The notes under the pieces are model-generated. The model saw nothing but the letters and a program-made list of their open reading frames with translations. It searched no databases and was not told where the DNA came from. A stretch of DNA of 64,000 bases from Corticimicrobacter populi (lineage in GTDB: Bacteria > Pseudomonadota > Gammaproteobacteria > Burkholderiales > Burkholderiaceae_B): the NCBI RefSeq assembly GCF_003123725.1, contig NZ_QETA01000002.1, positions 62,001 through 126,000 on the forward strand, in the 5' to 3' direction. Below are positions 34,537 to 43,753 of this stretch, piece by piece; positions within the stretch are counted from its first letter, which is position 1, and each line of letters starts with the position of its first letter. A program made the position numbers and the translations under genes.

Positions 34537-35379
34537 TCAGGCGCTCATCCGGGTTTTCTGGCTGATGCGACCGCGCAGCCATTCGAGCACCAGCAGCAGG
34601 CTGGTCGACAGCACGATCAGGATCGTTGCCAGCGCGGCAATGGTCGGGCTGATGTTTTCTCTGATGCCTGTAAACATCTGGCGCGGCAGCGTGACCTGCT
34701 CGGCACCTGCCAGGAACAGCGTGACCACCACTTCGTCGAACGAGGTGGCAAAGGCAAATAATGCACCCGAAATGATGCCCGGCGCAATCAGCGGCAGGGT
34801 GATCCGGAAAAAGGTGTACAGCCGGCCCGCGCCCAGCGACAGACTGGCCCGCACCAGATTGTGGTTAAAGCCCTGCAGCGTGGCCAGCACCGTGGTCAGC
34901 ACGAAGGGGGCACCCAGCGCGGCGTGTGCCAGGATCAGCGCGGTGTAGCTGTCGGACAGGCCCAGCGGGGCAAAGAACAGGTACATGCCGACACCGACCA
35001 CGATCACCGGCACGATCATGGGCGAGATCAGGATCGCCATCAGCAGGCCCTTGCCGCGGAACTCGGCCTTGACCAGCCCGGTGGCGGCCAGGGTGCCCAG
35101 CACCGTGGCGATGGCGGTGGCGGCCGGCGCGACGATGAAGCTGTTCTTGGCAGCGCGTATCCATTCGGGAGCCTCGAGCAGGTTTTCGTACCAGCGCAGC
35201 GAAAAGCCCGGGATCGGATAGGCCAGGAAACTGCTGCTGGAAAAAGACAGCGGCACGATGGCCATGATGGGCAGGATCAGGTACAGAAGAATCAGTACGC
35301 AGATGACGCGCAGCGCCACGTACCAGATCCGTTCGGACCACAGCATGCTGGGCGGGAAGTCGGGTATCAGTCGTTTCAT
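34537..35379 (-). CDS. Polyamine/GABA-type ABC transporter permease (PotC/YdcV-like)
   Basis: 280-aa inner-membrane permease with six helices and the binding-protein-dependent EAA-type loop ASLSLGAGRLYTFFRITLPL that contacts the ATPase. Typical PotC length. It lies 24 bases downstream of the PotB-like permease and 37 bases before gabD. The ligand is inferred as a polyamine or GABA-related compound from neighbours. Confidence 0.9.
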   Translation of the reverse strand: MKRLIPDFPPSMLWSERIWYVALRVICVLILLYLILPIMAIVPLSFSSSSFLAYPIPGFSLRWYENLLEAPEWIRAAKNSFIVAPAATAIATVLGTLAATGLVKAEFRGKGLLMAILISPMIVPVIVVGVGMYLFFAPLGLSDSYTALILAHAALGAPFVLTTVLATLQGFNHNLVRASLSLGAGRLYTFFRITLPLIAPGIISGALFAFATSFDEVVVTLFLAGAEQVTLPRQMFTGIRENISPTIAALATILIVLSTSLLLVLEWLRGRISQKTRMSA

Positions 35380-35403
35380 GGTCAGTCCTTGTTCCGGGCC
35401 GGG

Positions 35404-36669
35404 TCAGCGCGCCGTTGCCTGGGTGCCGGGGCGGGTGATGCGCTGGTAAACGGCGTACAGCACCAGCGTGGCGGCCAGCAGCAGTGCGCCCAGCGCGCAG
35501 GCCATGCCCCAGTTCACCACCGTGTTGGTGAAGTAGGCGATGTAATAGCTCACCATCTGGTCATTGGGGCCGCCCAGCAGGGCCGGGGTGATGTAGTAGC
35601 CGATGGTGGTGATGAAAACCAGCAGGGCACCCGCTGCCACGCCGGCATAGGTCTGCGGCACATAGACCTTCCAGAAGGCGGCGAACGGATGGCTGCCGAG
35701 CGAGATCGCGGCGCGCTGATAGGTGGGCGGGATGGACTTCATCACGCTGTAGAGCGGCAGGATCATGAAGGGCAGCATGATGTGCACCATCGAGATGTAG
35801 ATGCCCGGACGGTGGAACAGCAGCAGCAAGGGCTGATCGATCAGACCCAGTGCCTGCAGGCCGCTGTTGATCAGGCCGGATTGCTGCAGCAGCACGTTCC
35901 AGGCGGCGATGCGCACCAGCACCGAAGTCCAGAATGGAATCAGCACGCAGATCATCACCAGGTTGGCCCCCCGCGCCGACAGCGTCGAGGCCCAGTAGGC
36001 CAGCGGAAAGGCGATCAGCAGCGTGATCAGCGTCGAGACCAGGCCGATCCACAGCGTGCGACCGAAAATATCGAGATAGATGGCGCTGTCGGGATCGGCT
36101 GGAATGATGTTGCCGAAATTGTCCTGCTGACGGTCCAGCGAGGCCAGCAGATAGGAGGCCGTATGCGGCGAGGCATGCTTGGCGATGGCCTGCCAGTATT
36201 CAACCTTGCCCCAGCGTTCATCCAGCGCGATCAGTGCCGTGCGGGCGTCGCCTTCGAGGGGCATGGCGCGAGCCGTCTTGGTGACCAGCGAACGGTAGCC
36301 GCTGATCTCGTTGTTCAGCCGCCGCGCCAGGTTGCCGATCAGGGCGGCACCGGTTTCACGGGATTGCTGCAGGTCGAGGGCCAGCGCATCGTAGGCAGGC
36401 TGCCCGGGCAGGTCCTGGCGGCTCCAGTCGTGCAGCGCTGCCACGGTGTTGGGCAATGCATTGGCGACTTCGGGATTGGCCACGGCACGCTGCAGCAGGG
36501 TGCCGATCGGCACTAGGAAAATGACCAGTACGAATACCGCCAGCGGAGCGATCAGCAGCAGCGCCTGGCTCTTGCGGCGCCACTCGGCCATGCGCAGTTC
36601 GCGCTTGAGCTGGCGCATGTCCGGCTCGGCGGTGGACAGGCCCGGTGCAAGGACGGCTTGGTGGTTCAT
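35404..36669 (-). CDS. Polyamine/GABA-type ABC transporter permease (PotB-like) with large extra loop
   Basis: 421 aa from ATG 36669 (GGAG upstream). After the first helix (about 37-60) there is a soluble insert of roughly 140 residues (63-200, Ala/Asp/Gln-rich, helical) before the usual permease core begins at DIFGRTLWIGL; the EAA loop is AAISLGSHPFAAFWKVYVP. Standard PotB is about 285 aa, so the insert explains the extra length and would face the periplasm, possibly contacting the binding protein. Confidence 0.88.
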   Translation of the reverse strand: MNHQAVLAPGLSTAEPDMRQLKRELRMAEWRRKSQALLLIAPLAVFVLVIFLVPIGTLLQRAVANPEVANALPNTVAALHDWSRQDLPGQPAYDALALDLQQSRETGAALIGNLARRLNNEISGYRSLVTKTARAMPLEGDARTALIALDERWGKVEYWQAIAKHASPHTASYLLASLDRQQDNFGNIIPADPDSAIYLDIFGRTLWIGLVSTLITLLIAFPLAYWASTLSARGANLVMICVLIPFWTSVLVRIAAWNVLLQQSGLINSGLQALGLIDQPLLLLFHRPGIYISMVHIMLPFMILPLYSVMKSIPPTYQRAAISLGSHPFAAFWKVYVPQTYAGVAAGALLVFITTIGYYITPALLGGPNDQMVSYYIAYFTNTVVNWGMACALGALLLAATLVLYAVYQRITRPGTQATAR

Positions 36670-36709
36670 GATGACTCCGGAAAGCGGCAGAACGGGTGTC
36701 TCGGGCAGT

Positions 36710-36751
36710 GTCCGGCAGGGCGGCGGTGCATTGTGCACCGTCCTGCCGGAC
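36710..36751 (-). other. Two-tier intercistronic hairpin between binding-protein and permease genes
   Basis: Outer stem GTCCGGCAGG (36710-36719) pairs with CCTGCCGGAC (36742-36751), inner stem GGTGCA/TGCACC closes on a 3-base loop, with a few unpaired bases between. It has no T tract. Its place directly after the substrate-binding-protein stop is where many ABC operons carry a stabilising hairpin that raises binding-protein over permease levels. Confidence 0.75.
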
Positions 36752-36764
36752 GGCCCTTCAGGGT

Positions 36765-37808
36765 TTAGCGGGCGGCCCAGGCGGTGAAGCGCTGTTGCAG
36801 CTCTTCACCGTGGTCGGTCCAGAACTCACCGTTCATCAGCACGCCGACCGACGCGTTGGCAGGTGCGCTGGGCAGATCGGCCAGCACCTTGGCGTCGAGG
36901 TTTTCGAGCGCCTTGACGTTGACCGGGCCGTAGGCGATGTTCTGGGCGTAGACCGTCTGGTTCTCGGGCTGGCTGGCATGCTTGATGAAGTCATAAGCCA
37001 GATCGGTGTTGGGCGTGCCTTCCGGGATGACCCAGTAGTCCAGGTCATAGATGCCGCCATTCCAGGCCACGGCCAGCGGACGGCCTTCGCGACGGGCCGC
37101 ATCGATGCGGCCGTTGAAGGCGGTGGACATCACCACGTCGCCGGCAACCAGGAACTGCGGAGGCTGTGCACCGGCTTCCCACCACTGGATGTGCGGCTTG
37201 AGTTCGTCCAGCTTCTTGAAGGCGCGATCCACGCCTTCCTTGGTGGCGAGTACCTCGTAGACGTCCTTGGCGGGCACGCCGTCGGCCATCAGGGCGAACT
37301 CGAGGTTGTACAGCGCCTGCTTGCGCATGCCGCGCTTGCCGGGGAATTTCTCGATATCCCAGAAATCGGCCCAACTGGTCGGCGCGGTCTTGAGCTTGTC
37401 GGCATCGTAGGCCAGCACGGTGGACCAGACGAAGGTGCCGACGCCGCATTCGGTCACGGCTTCGGGAATGAAGTCGGCCTTGTCGCCCACGCGGCTCCAG
37501 TCGATACGCTGGTACAACCCTTCGTCGCAGCCACGGGTCAGGTCGCCGGTCTCGACTTCGACTACATCCCAGGTGACATTGCCGGCTTCGACCATGGCCT
37601 TGACCCGGGCCTGCTCACCGTTGTACTCGACCCCGATGATGCGGTTGCCGGTCGCTTTTTCGAAGGTATCCACATAGGCCGTTTTCTGGGCATTGCCATT
37701 GGCACCCCCGAAGTTGACGACCGTCAGGTCCTTGGCGCTGGCCCCGAAGGCCAGGCATGCGGTTGCGGAGAGGAAACACACTTGACGCAGAGAGAACGGG
37801 AAAGCCAT
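36765..37808 (-). CDS. ABC transporter periplasmic substrate-binding protein (PotD/YdcS-like)
   Basis: 347 aa with signal peptide (MAFPFSLRQVCFLSATACL core, cleavage near ASAKD). The mature protein begins DLTVVNFGGANGNAQKTAY, with WDVVEVETGDL, STVLAYDADKL and AWNGGIYDLDYWVIPEGTPN typical of polyamine/GABA-type binding proteins. ATG 37808 follows a G-rich site. First of the binding protein-permease-permease-gabD run, and 134 bases downstream of the ATPase gene. Confidence 0.9.
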   Translation of the reverse strand: MAFPFSLRQVCFLSATACLAFGASAKDLTVVNFGGANGNAQKTAYVDTFEKATGNRIIGVEYNGEQARVKAMVEAGNVTWDVVEVETGDLTRGCDEGLYQRIDWSRVGDKADFIPEAVTECGVGTFVWSTVLAYDADKLKTAPTSWADFWDIEKFPGKRGMRKQALYNLEFALMADGVPAKDVYEVLATKEGVDRAFKKLDELKPHIQWWEAGAQPPQFLVAGDVVMSTAFNGRIDAARREGRPLAVAWNGGIYDLDYWVIPEGTPNTDLAYDFIKHASQPENQTVYAQNIAYGPVNVKALENLDAKVLADLPSAPANASVGVLMNGEFWTDHGEELQQRFTAWAAR

Positions 37809-37942
37809 GGTAATACCCCCTTGTGTTTTATGCGGAAAGGCGTGTCTGGCGACACGGTGCTGCAGGATTGCTGTGATGACAGAGGTGAATGCAAAGCAGA
37901 CTGCGGAAAATCGTGCAGCGTCTACGCGAGGCCGTACCGGTT

Positions 37943-39052
37943 TCAGGCGTAGATGCGCAGGTGCTCGGGCAGGAATTCCAGCGTGACCGGCGTATCCACG
38001 GTCATGCGATCCAGTCCGGGCGTGCCCAGCGGCACCTTGACGAAGCACTGGGGTTGGCCGGGCAAGGCGCATTGCAGGCGCACATGGTCACCGAAGTAGA
38101 TCAGGCTGGAAACGGTACAGTTCAGGCGTTGCAGACCTGGGGTGACGGCGCTGTCTGCGGCAACCAGGCGCATGCGCTCCGGGCGGATGCTGGCAGTCGC
38201 CGGCTGGCCGGCGGCAAACGTGCCGATCAGGCGACCATGCACGGTCTGTCCATCGGGCAGGGCCAGGGCGCACGTGTCCGCATCCTGCTGAGTCAGCTTG
38301 CCAGCGAGGCGGTTGCTGTCGCCGATGAAGCCGGCCACGAACAGGTTGTCGGGTGTTTCGTAGAGGGCATCGACCGGATCGATCTGCTGGATGATGCCCT
38401 GGTCGAACACGGCGACCCGGTCACTCATGGTGAGGGCTTCGTTCTGATCGTGCGTCACATAGACGAACGTCATGCCGAGCTGGCTGTGCAGGGCCTTGAG
38501 TTCGATCTGCATGTGCTCGCGCAACTGTTTGTCGAGCGCGCCCAGCGGCTCGTCCATCAGCACCAGCTGCGGCTTGAAAACCAGGGCGCGGGCCAGCGCG
38601 ATGCGCTGCTGCTGACCACCCGAGAGCTGGGCCGGATAACGGTCGCCGAACTTTTCCATGTGGACCATGGCCAGGGCTTCCATGATCCGCGTCTTGCGTT
38701 CGGCGGCGGACATGCCACGTACCTGCAGCGGATAGCCGACATTCTGCGCTACGGTCAGGTGCGGGAACAGGGCATAGTTCTGGAACACCATGCCGATATT
38801 GCGCTTGTGCGGCGGCACCCGGTTGAGCAACTGGTCGCCCAGCCGGATTTCGCCGCCGGTGGGGAATTCGAATCCGGCCAGCATCATCAGGCAGGTGGTC
38901 TTGCCCGAACCTGACGGGCCCAGCAGCGTCAGGAACTCGCCCTTGTAGATATCGAGGTCGAGGCTTTTGACGACGAGATTCTCGCCGTCGTAGGTTTTCT
39001 TGACGCCGCGAAAGCTGACGAGCACGTCCTGGCTGGCGGAAGAGTGGGTCAT
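37943..39052 (-). CDS. ABC transporter ATP-binding protein (PotA-like)
   Basis: 369 aa. Walker A GPSGSGKTTCLMM, signature LSGGQQQRIALARAL, Walker B LVLMDEPLGALD, H-loop TFVYVTHDQNEALTMSDRV, then a C-terminal TOBE domain (about 280-365). This is the energising subunit of the adjacent transporter, acting at the inner face of the membrane. It lies 71 bases downstream of gabT. AAGGGGAA precedes ATG 39052. Confidence 0.93.
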   Translation of the reverse strand: MTHSSASQDVLVSFRGVKKTYDGENLVVKSLDLDIYKGEFLTLLGPSGSGKTTCLMMLAGFEFPTGGEIRLGDQLLNRVPPHKRNIGMVFQNYALFPHLTVAQNVGYPLQVRGMSAAERKTRIMEALAMVHMEKFGDRYPAQLSGGQQQRIALARALVFKPQLVLMDEPLGALDKQLREHMQIELKALHSQLGMTFVYVTHDQNEALTMSDRVAVFDQGIIQQIDPVDALYETPDNLFVAGFIGDSNRLAGKLTQQDADTCALALPDGQTVHGRLIGTFAAGQPATASIRPERMRLVAADSAVTPGLQRLNCTVSSLIYFGDHVRLQCALPGQPQCFVKVPLGTPGLDRMTVDTPVTLEFLPEHLRIYA

Positions 39053-39123
39053 GATGCGAATTCCCCTTGGTAGTATCGGTATCGAGCGCTTTTATTATGG
39101 AGGTTGCGCCTGCCTGCTGGCGA

Positions 39124-40383
39124 TCAGCCGCGCAGGGCGGCCTCCAGAATCTCCAGCGCTTCATCGAAGACGGCGTCCTCGATGGTCAGCGGGAACAGGA
39201 AACGAATGACGTTGCCGTAGGCACCGCAGGTCAGCAACAGCAGGCCGCGTTCCAGTGCGCGGGCCTGCACGGCCTTGGCGAAGTCGGCGTCGGGCTGCTC
39301 GTGCGTGCCGAACTCCACTGCGATCATGCCGCCGAGTCCGCGCACATCGCTGATCTGCGGCACGCTGGCACGCAGCCCTTCGAGTCGCTGGCGCAGGCGG
39401 TCGCCCAGGCGCTGGCTGCGGCCGGTCAGGTCTTCGTCGGCAATGATGTCGAGTACGGCATGGGCAGCGGCCACCGACAGCGGGTTGCCGGCGTAGGTAC
39501 CACCCAGTCCGCCCGGTGCGGGCGCATCCATGATCTCGGCGCGGCCGCAGACGCCCGACAGCGGCATGCCGCCGGCCAGGCTCTTGGCGAAGGTGATCAG
39601 GTCGGGCAGGACGTCGAAGTGCTCACTGGCAAACAGCTTGCCGGTTCGCGCAAAACCGGTCTGCACTTCGTCGGCGATCAGCAGGATGTCGTACTGGTCG
39701 CAGATCTCGCGCAGGGCACGGAAGAATGCCGGCGGTACCGGGTTGAAGCCGCCTTCGCCCTGTACAGGCTCGATGATGATGGCGGCCACGCGGGTGGCTT
39801 CGATGTCGGCCTTGAACAGTTGCTGCAGGGCATGGACGGCCTGTTCCTGCGTAACGCCGTGCAGATCGCTGGGGAACGGCAGGTGGTGCACGTCGCCCGG
39901 AAAGGGGCCGAAGCCGATCTTGTAGGGGGCGACCTTGCCGGTCAGTGCCAGCGTCAGCAGAGTGCGGCCGTGGAAGCCACCGTTGAAGGCGATGACGCCG
40001 GGGCGGCCGGTGGCAGCACGGGCGATCTTGACGGCATTCTCGACGGCTTCGGCACCGGTCGTGAAGAATGCGGTCTTCTTGGCATGAGAACCGGGCGTGG
40101 CGGCGTTGATGCGCTCGGCCAGGCCGATATAGGATTCGTACGGCACGATCTGGTAGGCCGTATGCGTGAAGCGTTCAAGTTGGGCCGAGATGGCTTCGAC
40201 GATGCGCGGGTGGCGATGGCCGGTATTGAGCACCGCGATGCCGGCCGCGAAGTCGATATAGCGCTTGCCTTCGACATCCCACAGTTCGGCGTTGAGTGCG
40301 CGGTCGGCGTAGAAAGAGCACATTACGCCAACGCCACGCGGGGAGGCGGCAAGGCGGCGTTGTTGCAATGACTGGTTATCCAT
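39124..40383 (-). CDS. gabT: 4-aminobutyrate transaminase GabT
   Basis: 419-aa PLP enzyme converting GABA and 2-oxoglutarate to succinate semialdehyde and glutamate. Motifs are FFTTGAEAVENAVKIARA, AFNGGFHGRTLLTLALTGK, EPVQGEGGFNPVP, the PLP Asp in LIADEVQTGFARTG and Lys in TFAKSLAGG. ATG 40383 has AGGAG upstream; the longer frame to 40506 runs into the operator region. First gene of the gab/transporter unit, divergent from a MocR/GabR-type regulator. Confidence 0.94.
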   Translation of the reverse strand: MDNQSLQQRRLAASPRGVGVMCSFYADRALNAELWDVEGKRYIDFAAGIAVLNTGHRHPRIVEAISAQLERFTHTAYQIVPYESYIGLAERINAATPGSHAKKTAFFTTGAEAVENAVKIARAATGRPGVIAFNGGFHGRTLLTLALTGKVAPYKIGFGPFPGDVHHLPFPSDLHGVTQEQAVHALQQLFKADIEATRVAAIIIEPVQGEGGFNPVPPAFFRALREICDQYDILLIADEVQTGFARTGKLFASEHFDVLPDLITFAKSLAGGMPLSGVCGRAEIMDAPAPGGLGGTYAGNPLSVAAAHAVLDIIADEDLTGRSQRLGDRLRQRLEGLRASVPQISDVRGLGGMIAVEFGTHEQPDADFAKAVQARALERGLLLLTCGAYGNVIRFLFPLTIEDAVFDEALEILEAALRG

Positions 40384-40470
40384 GTTGGCTCCTGGTTCGG
40401 AAATGTTTTCCTGCAGCGATGTCCGCCCGGGCATCGGTTTATGGGCGTGCAGGAACAGTGTCTGCGGCTC

Positions 40471-40563
40471 AGTATAATGATGCGTGGATCTTTGGATTAG
40501 ATCCAATTTTTATGCTTTGATGGGGCCACTCATTTCTCTAAGGGTTTGTACTAATTAGGGTTT
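40471..40563. promoter_or_regulatory. gabT / MocR-regulator divergent control region with operator repeats
   Basis: The 218-base gap holds a perfect inverted repeat TTGGAT-TAG-ATCCAA (40492-40506), nested in GGATC/GATCC arms (40486-40504), next to a -10-like element readable both ways (TATAAT 40473-40478 on plus; TATACT, complement of 40471-40476, on minus toward gabT). Two direct repeats AGGGTTT at 40540 and 40557 are 17 bp apart, and a further ATCCAA occurs at the start of the regulator gene near 40606. MocR/GabR proteins bind such repeats. Confidence 0.55.
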
Positions 40564-40601
40564 TTGCGGATGGCACCTGTTTTTTTGTGGTGGGTTAATG
40601 C

Positions 40602-42110
40602 ATGGATCCAACCCTGTCGGAATGGCTGGCTGCGCAACTATCGGAACCGTCCGATGAGCCTGCCTATCGCCGGCTGACGCACCTGTTCAAGCAGGCCATT
40701 CTCTCCGGTCAGATCGGTGGCGGCACCCGCCTGCCCTCGTCCCGCGCACTGGGGCAGGATCTGGGCATTGCCCGCAATACCGTGACCCATGTCTACGAGC
40801 AGTTGCAGGCCGAAGGCTATGTCGAGACACAGACCGGCAGTGGTACCTATGTGGCCGATACCAGCCCGGACATGAGTGGGGCACCGGTACGTAGCCGGCA
40901 AAGCCACCATGCGGCCCGCGACCATCAGCGGCTGTCGCGGCGCGGGCGGCGCACGATCGAACTGTCCGGCGTCAGCAAAGTGCAGTGGGGTGCATTCATG
41001 CCCGGCGTGCCGGACGTGACGGAGTTTCCCGTCAAAGTCTGGACCCGCCTGCAGAATCGCATCTGGCGAGGTGCCCGACCGGAGCAGATGACGTATGCGC
41101 AAGGTGGCGGTTATCCGCCGCTCAGGCGTGCCCTGGCCGAATACCTGCGGGTGTCGCGGGCCGCCAATTGCCAGCCCGAGCAAGTCATCATGACCACGGG
41201 TATCCACCAGTCGCTGGACCTGGCGATCCGCATGCTGTGCGATGTGGGAGACGAAGTCTGGGTGGAGGACCCCTGCTACTGGGGCGTGCGTAATCTGTTG
41301 CTGTCGTCCGGGCTGACGCCCGTGCCGATTCCGGTGGACAGCGAGGGCATCAATCCGTCTGCGCAGCAACTGGCGCGGCCACCGCGCATGATCATCTGCA
41401 CGCCTTCACACCAGTATCCGCTGGGGTGCGTCATGAGCCTGGCGCGCCGCCGCATGCTGCTCGAATACGCCCGCCTGCATGGCTGCTGGATTGTCGAAGA
41501 TGATTACGACAGCGAGTTTCGCTATGGCATCTCGCCGCTGGCCTCGCTGCAGGGGCTCGATCAGCACGGCAACGTGATCTATGTGGGCAGTTTCAGCAAG
41601 GTGTTGTTTCCCGGCCTGCGGGTCGGCTACATGGTGGTGCCGGACTCGATGGCCGACCTGTTTGCTTTGGGTCTGGCCGATCTCTACCGCGAAGGCCAGA
41701 CCATGCTGCATGCCACGCTGGCCGAATTCATCTACGAAGGCTACTTGGGTACGCACATCCGGCGCATGCGGGGGCTGTACGCGGAACGGCGCGATATCCT
41801 GACGCGTGCCGTGCGCAGCCGCTACGATGACCGGCTGCCGATCCTGGGGGATGAAGCCGGCCTGCATCTGGTGCTGGCGCTGCCGCATTTGCAGGATGAT
41901 TTCGGCGTCGTGCGCCAGGCCCTGGAGCGCGGCATCGTGGTGCGCCCGCTGCGCACCTACTACAGCTCGGCCAGCACGGCGCAGTCGGGGTTGCTGATGG
42001 GCTATGCCTGTGTCCCGCACGAGCGCATCGGGCCGGCCTTCGAAACGCTGGCGGAAGTGATTGACCACTGCAGCAAGGAAAAAGCCGGCATCTCCATGCA
42101 AACCAGCTAA
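40602..42110 (+). CDS. MocR family GntR/aminotransferase-fold regulator (GabR/PdxR-like)
   Basis: 502 aa: N-terminal GntR winged helix ([41 protein letters not shown]), linker rich in Arg/Ser/His, then a fold-type I aminotransferase-like domain with the PLP Lys in [19 protein letters not shown] and Asp in [13 protein letters not shown]. MocR proteins sense PLP with GABA or related amines. Being divergent from gabT, it is the likely activator of the GABA/polyamine cluster (inference). Confidence 0.9.
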   Translation: MDPTLSEWLAAQLSEPSDEPAYRRLTHLFKQAILSGQIGGGTRLPSSRALGQDLGIARNTVTHVYEQLQAEGYVETQTGSGTYVADTSPDMSGAPVRSRQSHHAARDHQRLSRRGRRTIELSGVSKVQWGAFMPGVPDVTEFPVKVWTRLQNRIWRGARPEQMTYAQGGGYPPLRRALAEYLRVSRAANCQPEQVIMTTGIHQSLDLAIRMLCDVGDEVWVEDPCYWGVRNLLLSSGLTPVPIPVDSEGINPSAQQLARPPRMIICTPSHQYPLGCVMSLARRRMLLEYARLHGCWIVEDDYDSEFRYGISPLASLQGLDQHGNVIYVGSFSKVLFPGLRVGYMVVPDSMADLFALGLADLYREGQTMLHATLAEFIYEGYLGTHIRRMRGLYAERRDILTRAVRSRYDDRLPILGDEAGLHLVLALPHLQDDFGVVRQALERGIVVRPLRTYYSSASTAQSGLLMGYACVPHERIGPAFETLAEVIDHCSKEKAGISMQTS

Positions 42111-42157
42111 AATTTGGTCATCCACTGAATACCGCAGGGTTCCTGCATACAGAACAC

Positions 42158-42670
42158 ATGGCTCTACTTTCCATTCTCCGTTATCCCGATCCGCGCCTGC
42201 ACAAAATCGCCAAGCCGGTTGCTGTGGTCGATGACCGTATTCGCCAGTTGGTGCGTGACATGGCTGAAACCATGTACGATGCGCCGGGCGTCGGCTTGGC
42301 AGCAACCCAGATCGATGTGCACGAACGCCTTATCGTGATTGACGTCTCGGAAAATCATGATGATCTGTTGGTGCTGATTAATCCCGAGATCACATGGCGC
42401 AGCAACGAGTGCCAGACCTTCGAGGAAGGTTGCCTGTCGGTACCCGGCATCTACGACGAGGTCGAACGGCCGGCCCAGATCCGCTTCAGGGCGCTTGATG
42501 CCGACGGCAATTCGTATGAGAAAGAGGCAGACGGTCTGTTGGCTGTCTGCGTTCAGCACGAAATCGATCATCTGGACGGCAAGGTCTTCGTCGAATACCT
42601 TTCGCCGCTCAAACAGAACCGCATCCGTACCAAGATGCGCAAGCAGGAACGCCAGGCCGAGCGTGTCTGA
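42158..42670 (+). CDS. def: Peptide deformylase
   Basis: 170-aa metalloenzyme removing the N-formyl group from nascent proteins. All three class motifs are present: [16 protein letters not shown] and the metal site QHEIDHLDG. Normal length. It stands upstream of fmt, the enzyme that adds the formyl group to initiator tRNA. Confidence 0.96.
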   Translation: MALLSILRYPDPRLHKIAKPVAVVDDRIRQLVRDMAETMYDAPGVGLAATQIDVHERLIVIDVSENHDDLLVLINPEITWRSNECQTFEEGCLSVPGIYDEVERPAQIRFRALDADGNSYEKEADGLLAVCVQHEIDHLDGKVFVEYLSPLKQNRIRTKMRKQERQAERV

Positions 42671-42754
42671 TGTGGGCAGCGCCGTGTCCGCGTTCTTGGC
42701 TTGCTGCCTGATCGACTGGCCGCTGTAGCGGCCTGATTCTGTAGGAAATTCACC

Positions 42755-43690
42755 ATGCGTATCGTGTTTGCCGGCACGCCGGAGTTTGCCCGTGTGGCAC
42801 TGGAAGCGCTGCGCGCTGCCGGCCATGAAATCGTGCTGGTCATGACCCAGCCGGATCGCCCCGCCGGGCGGGGCATGAAACTGACTCCAAGCCCGGTCAA
42901 GCAGGCGGCGCTGGACGCGGGTATCCCGGTTGCCCAGCCTCGCAGCCTGAAGTTGGATGGCCGCTGGCCCGAAGAGGCGCAGGCCGCTCGATCCGAACTG
43001 GAACGTCTGCAGCCCGATATCATGGTCGTGGCCGCCTATGGCCTGATCCTGCCGGCCTGGACGCTGGCCCTGCCGCGCCTGGGCTGCCTGAATATCCACG
43101 CCAGCCTGTTGCCGCGCTGGCGCGGTGCGGCACCGATCCAGCGGGCGATCGAGGCCGGTGATGCCGAAACAGGCGTCACCATCATGCAGATGGATGAAGG
43201 GCTGGATACCGGCGACATGCTGCTGGAGCAGCGCACGTTCATTGGCCCTGCGCAGACGGCAGCCGAGCTGCACGACGTGCTGGCGGAGCTGGGCGGCGCA
43301 GCGATCGTCGAAGCACTGGCGCTGCATGGTGAACTGGTCGCACGGCCTCAGCCCGAGGCTGGCGTGACCTACGCTGCCAAGCTGGACAAGGCAGAGGCGG
43401 CGCTTGATCTGTCCTTGCCTGCGGAGATATTGGCCCGGCGCATTCGCGCCTTCAATCCCGTACCGGGCGCTACCCTGTCCTTGGCGGGTGTGGAACAGCC
43501 GGTCAAAGTATGGCAGGCTTGTGCCTTGGCGCAACTCACGTCCGAAAGTGCCGGTCAGGTTCTGGCCGTGTCACCGCAGGGTATCGATATCGCCACCGGG
43601 GATGGCGTACTGCGCATCCTCGAACTGCAGAAGGCGGGCGGCAAGCGTCAGCCCGTGGCGGCGTTCATACAGGGCTGGCAGCGTCCGTAG
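42755..43690 (+). CDS. fmt: Methionyl-tRNA formyltransferase
   Basis: 311 aa. N-terminal formyltransferase domain with [29 protein letters not shown], the 10-formyl-THF signature [19 protein letters not shown] and catalytic Asn/His/Asp region, then the C-terminal OB-like tRNA-binding domain ([17 protein letters not shown]). It lies 84 bases after def. Confidence 0.96.
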   Translation: MRIVFAGTPEFARVALEALRAAGHEIVLVMTQPDRPAGRGMKLTPSPVKQAALDAGIPVAQPRSLKLDGRWPEEAQAARSELERLQPDIMVVAAYGLILPAWTLALPRLGCLNIHASLLPRWRGAAPIQRAIEAGDAETGVTIMQMDEGLDTGDMLLEQRTFIGPAQTAAELHDVLAELGGAAIVEALALHGELVARPQPEAGVTYAAKLDKAEAALDLSLPAEILARRIRAFNPVPGATLSLAGVEQPVKVWQACALAQLTSESAGQVLAVSPQGIDIATGDGVLRILELQKAGGKRQPVAAFIQGWQRP

Positions 43691-43691
43691 T

Positions 43692-43739
43692 GGCAAGCCC
43701 GACAGGCCGATCCGCCCAGAAGGGGGCGGATCGCTTGCC
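43692..43739. terminator. Long hairpin between convergent fmt and mscS-type genes
   Basis: GGCAAGC (43692-43698) and GATCCGCCC (43709-43717) pair with GGGCGGATC (43724-43732) and GCTTGCC (43733-43739), the loop being AGAAGG. There is no good T tract on either side, so termination would be weak or assisted; its place just after fmt and before the mscS stop supports the call. Confidence 0.6.
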
Positions 43740-43753
43740 CAGGAAGTGCGTTC

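Noticed and set aside
34861-36516. Long plus-strand open frame opposite the two permeases
   Set aside because: Gln/Gly/His/Arg-rich translation with no recognisable fold, antisense to two well-defined permease genes.
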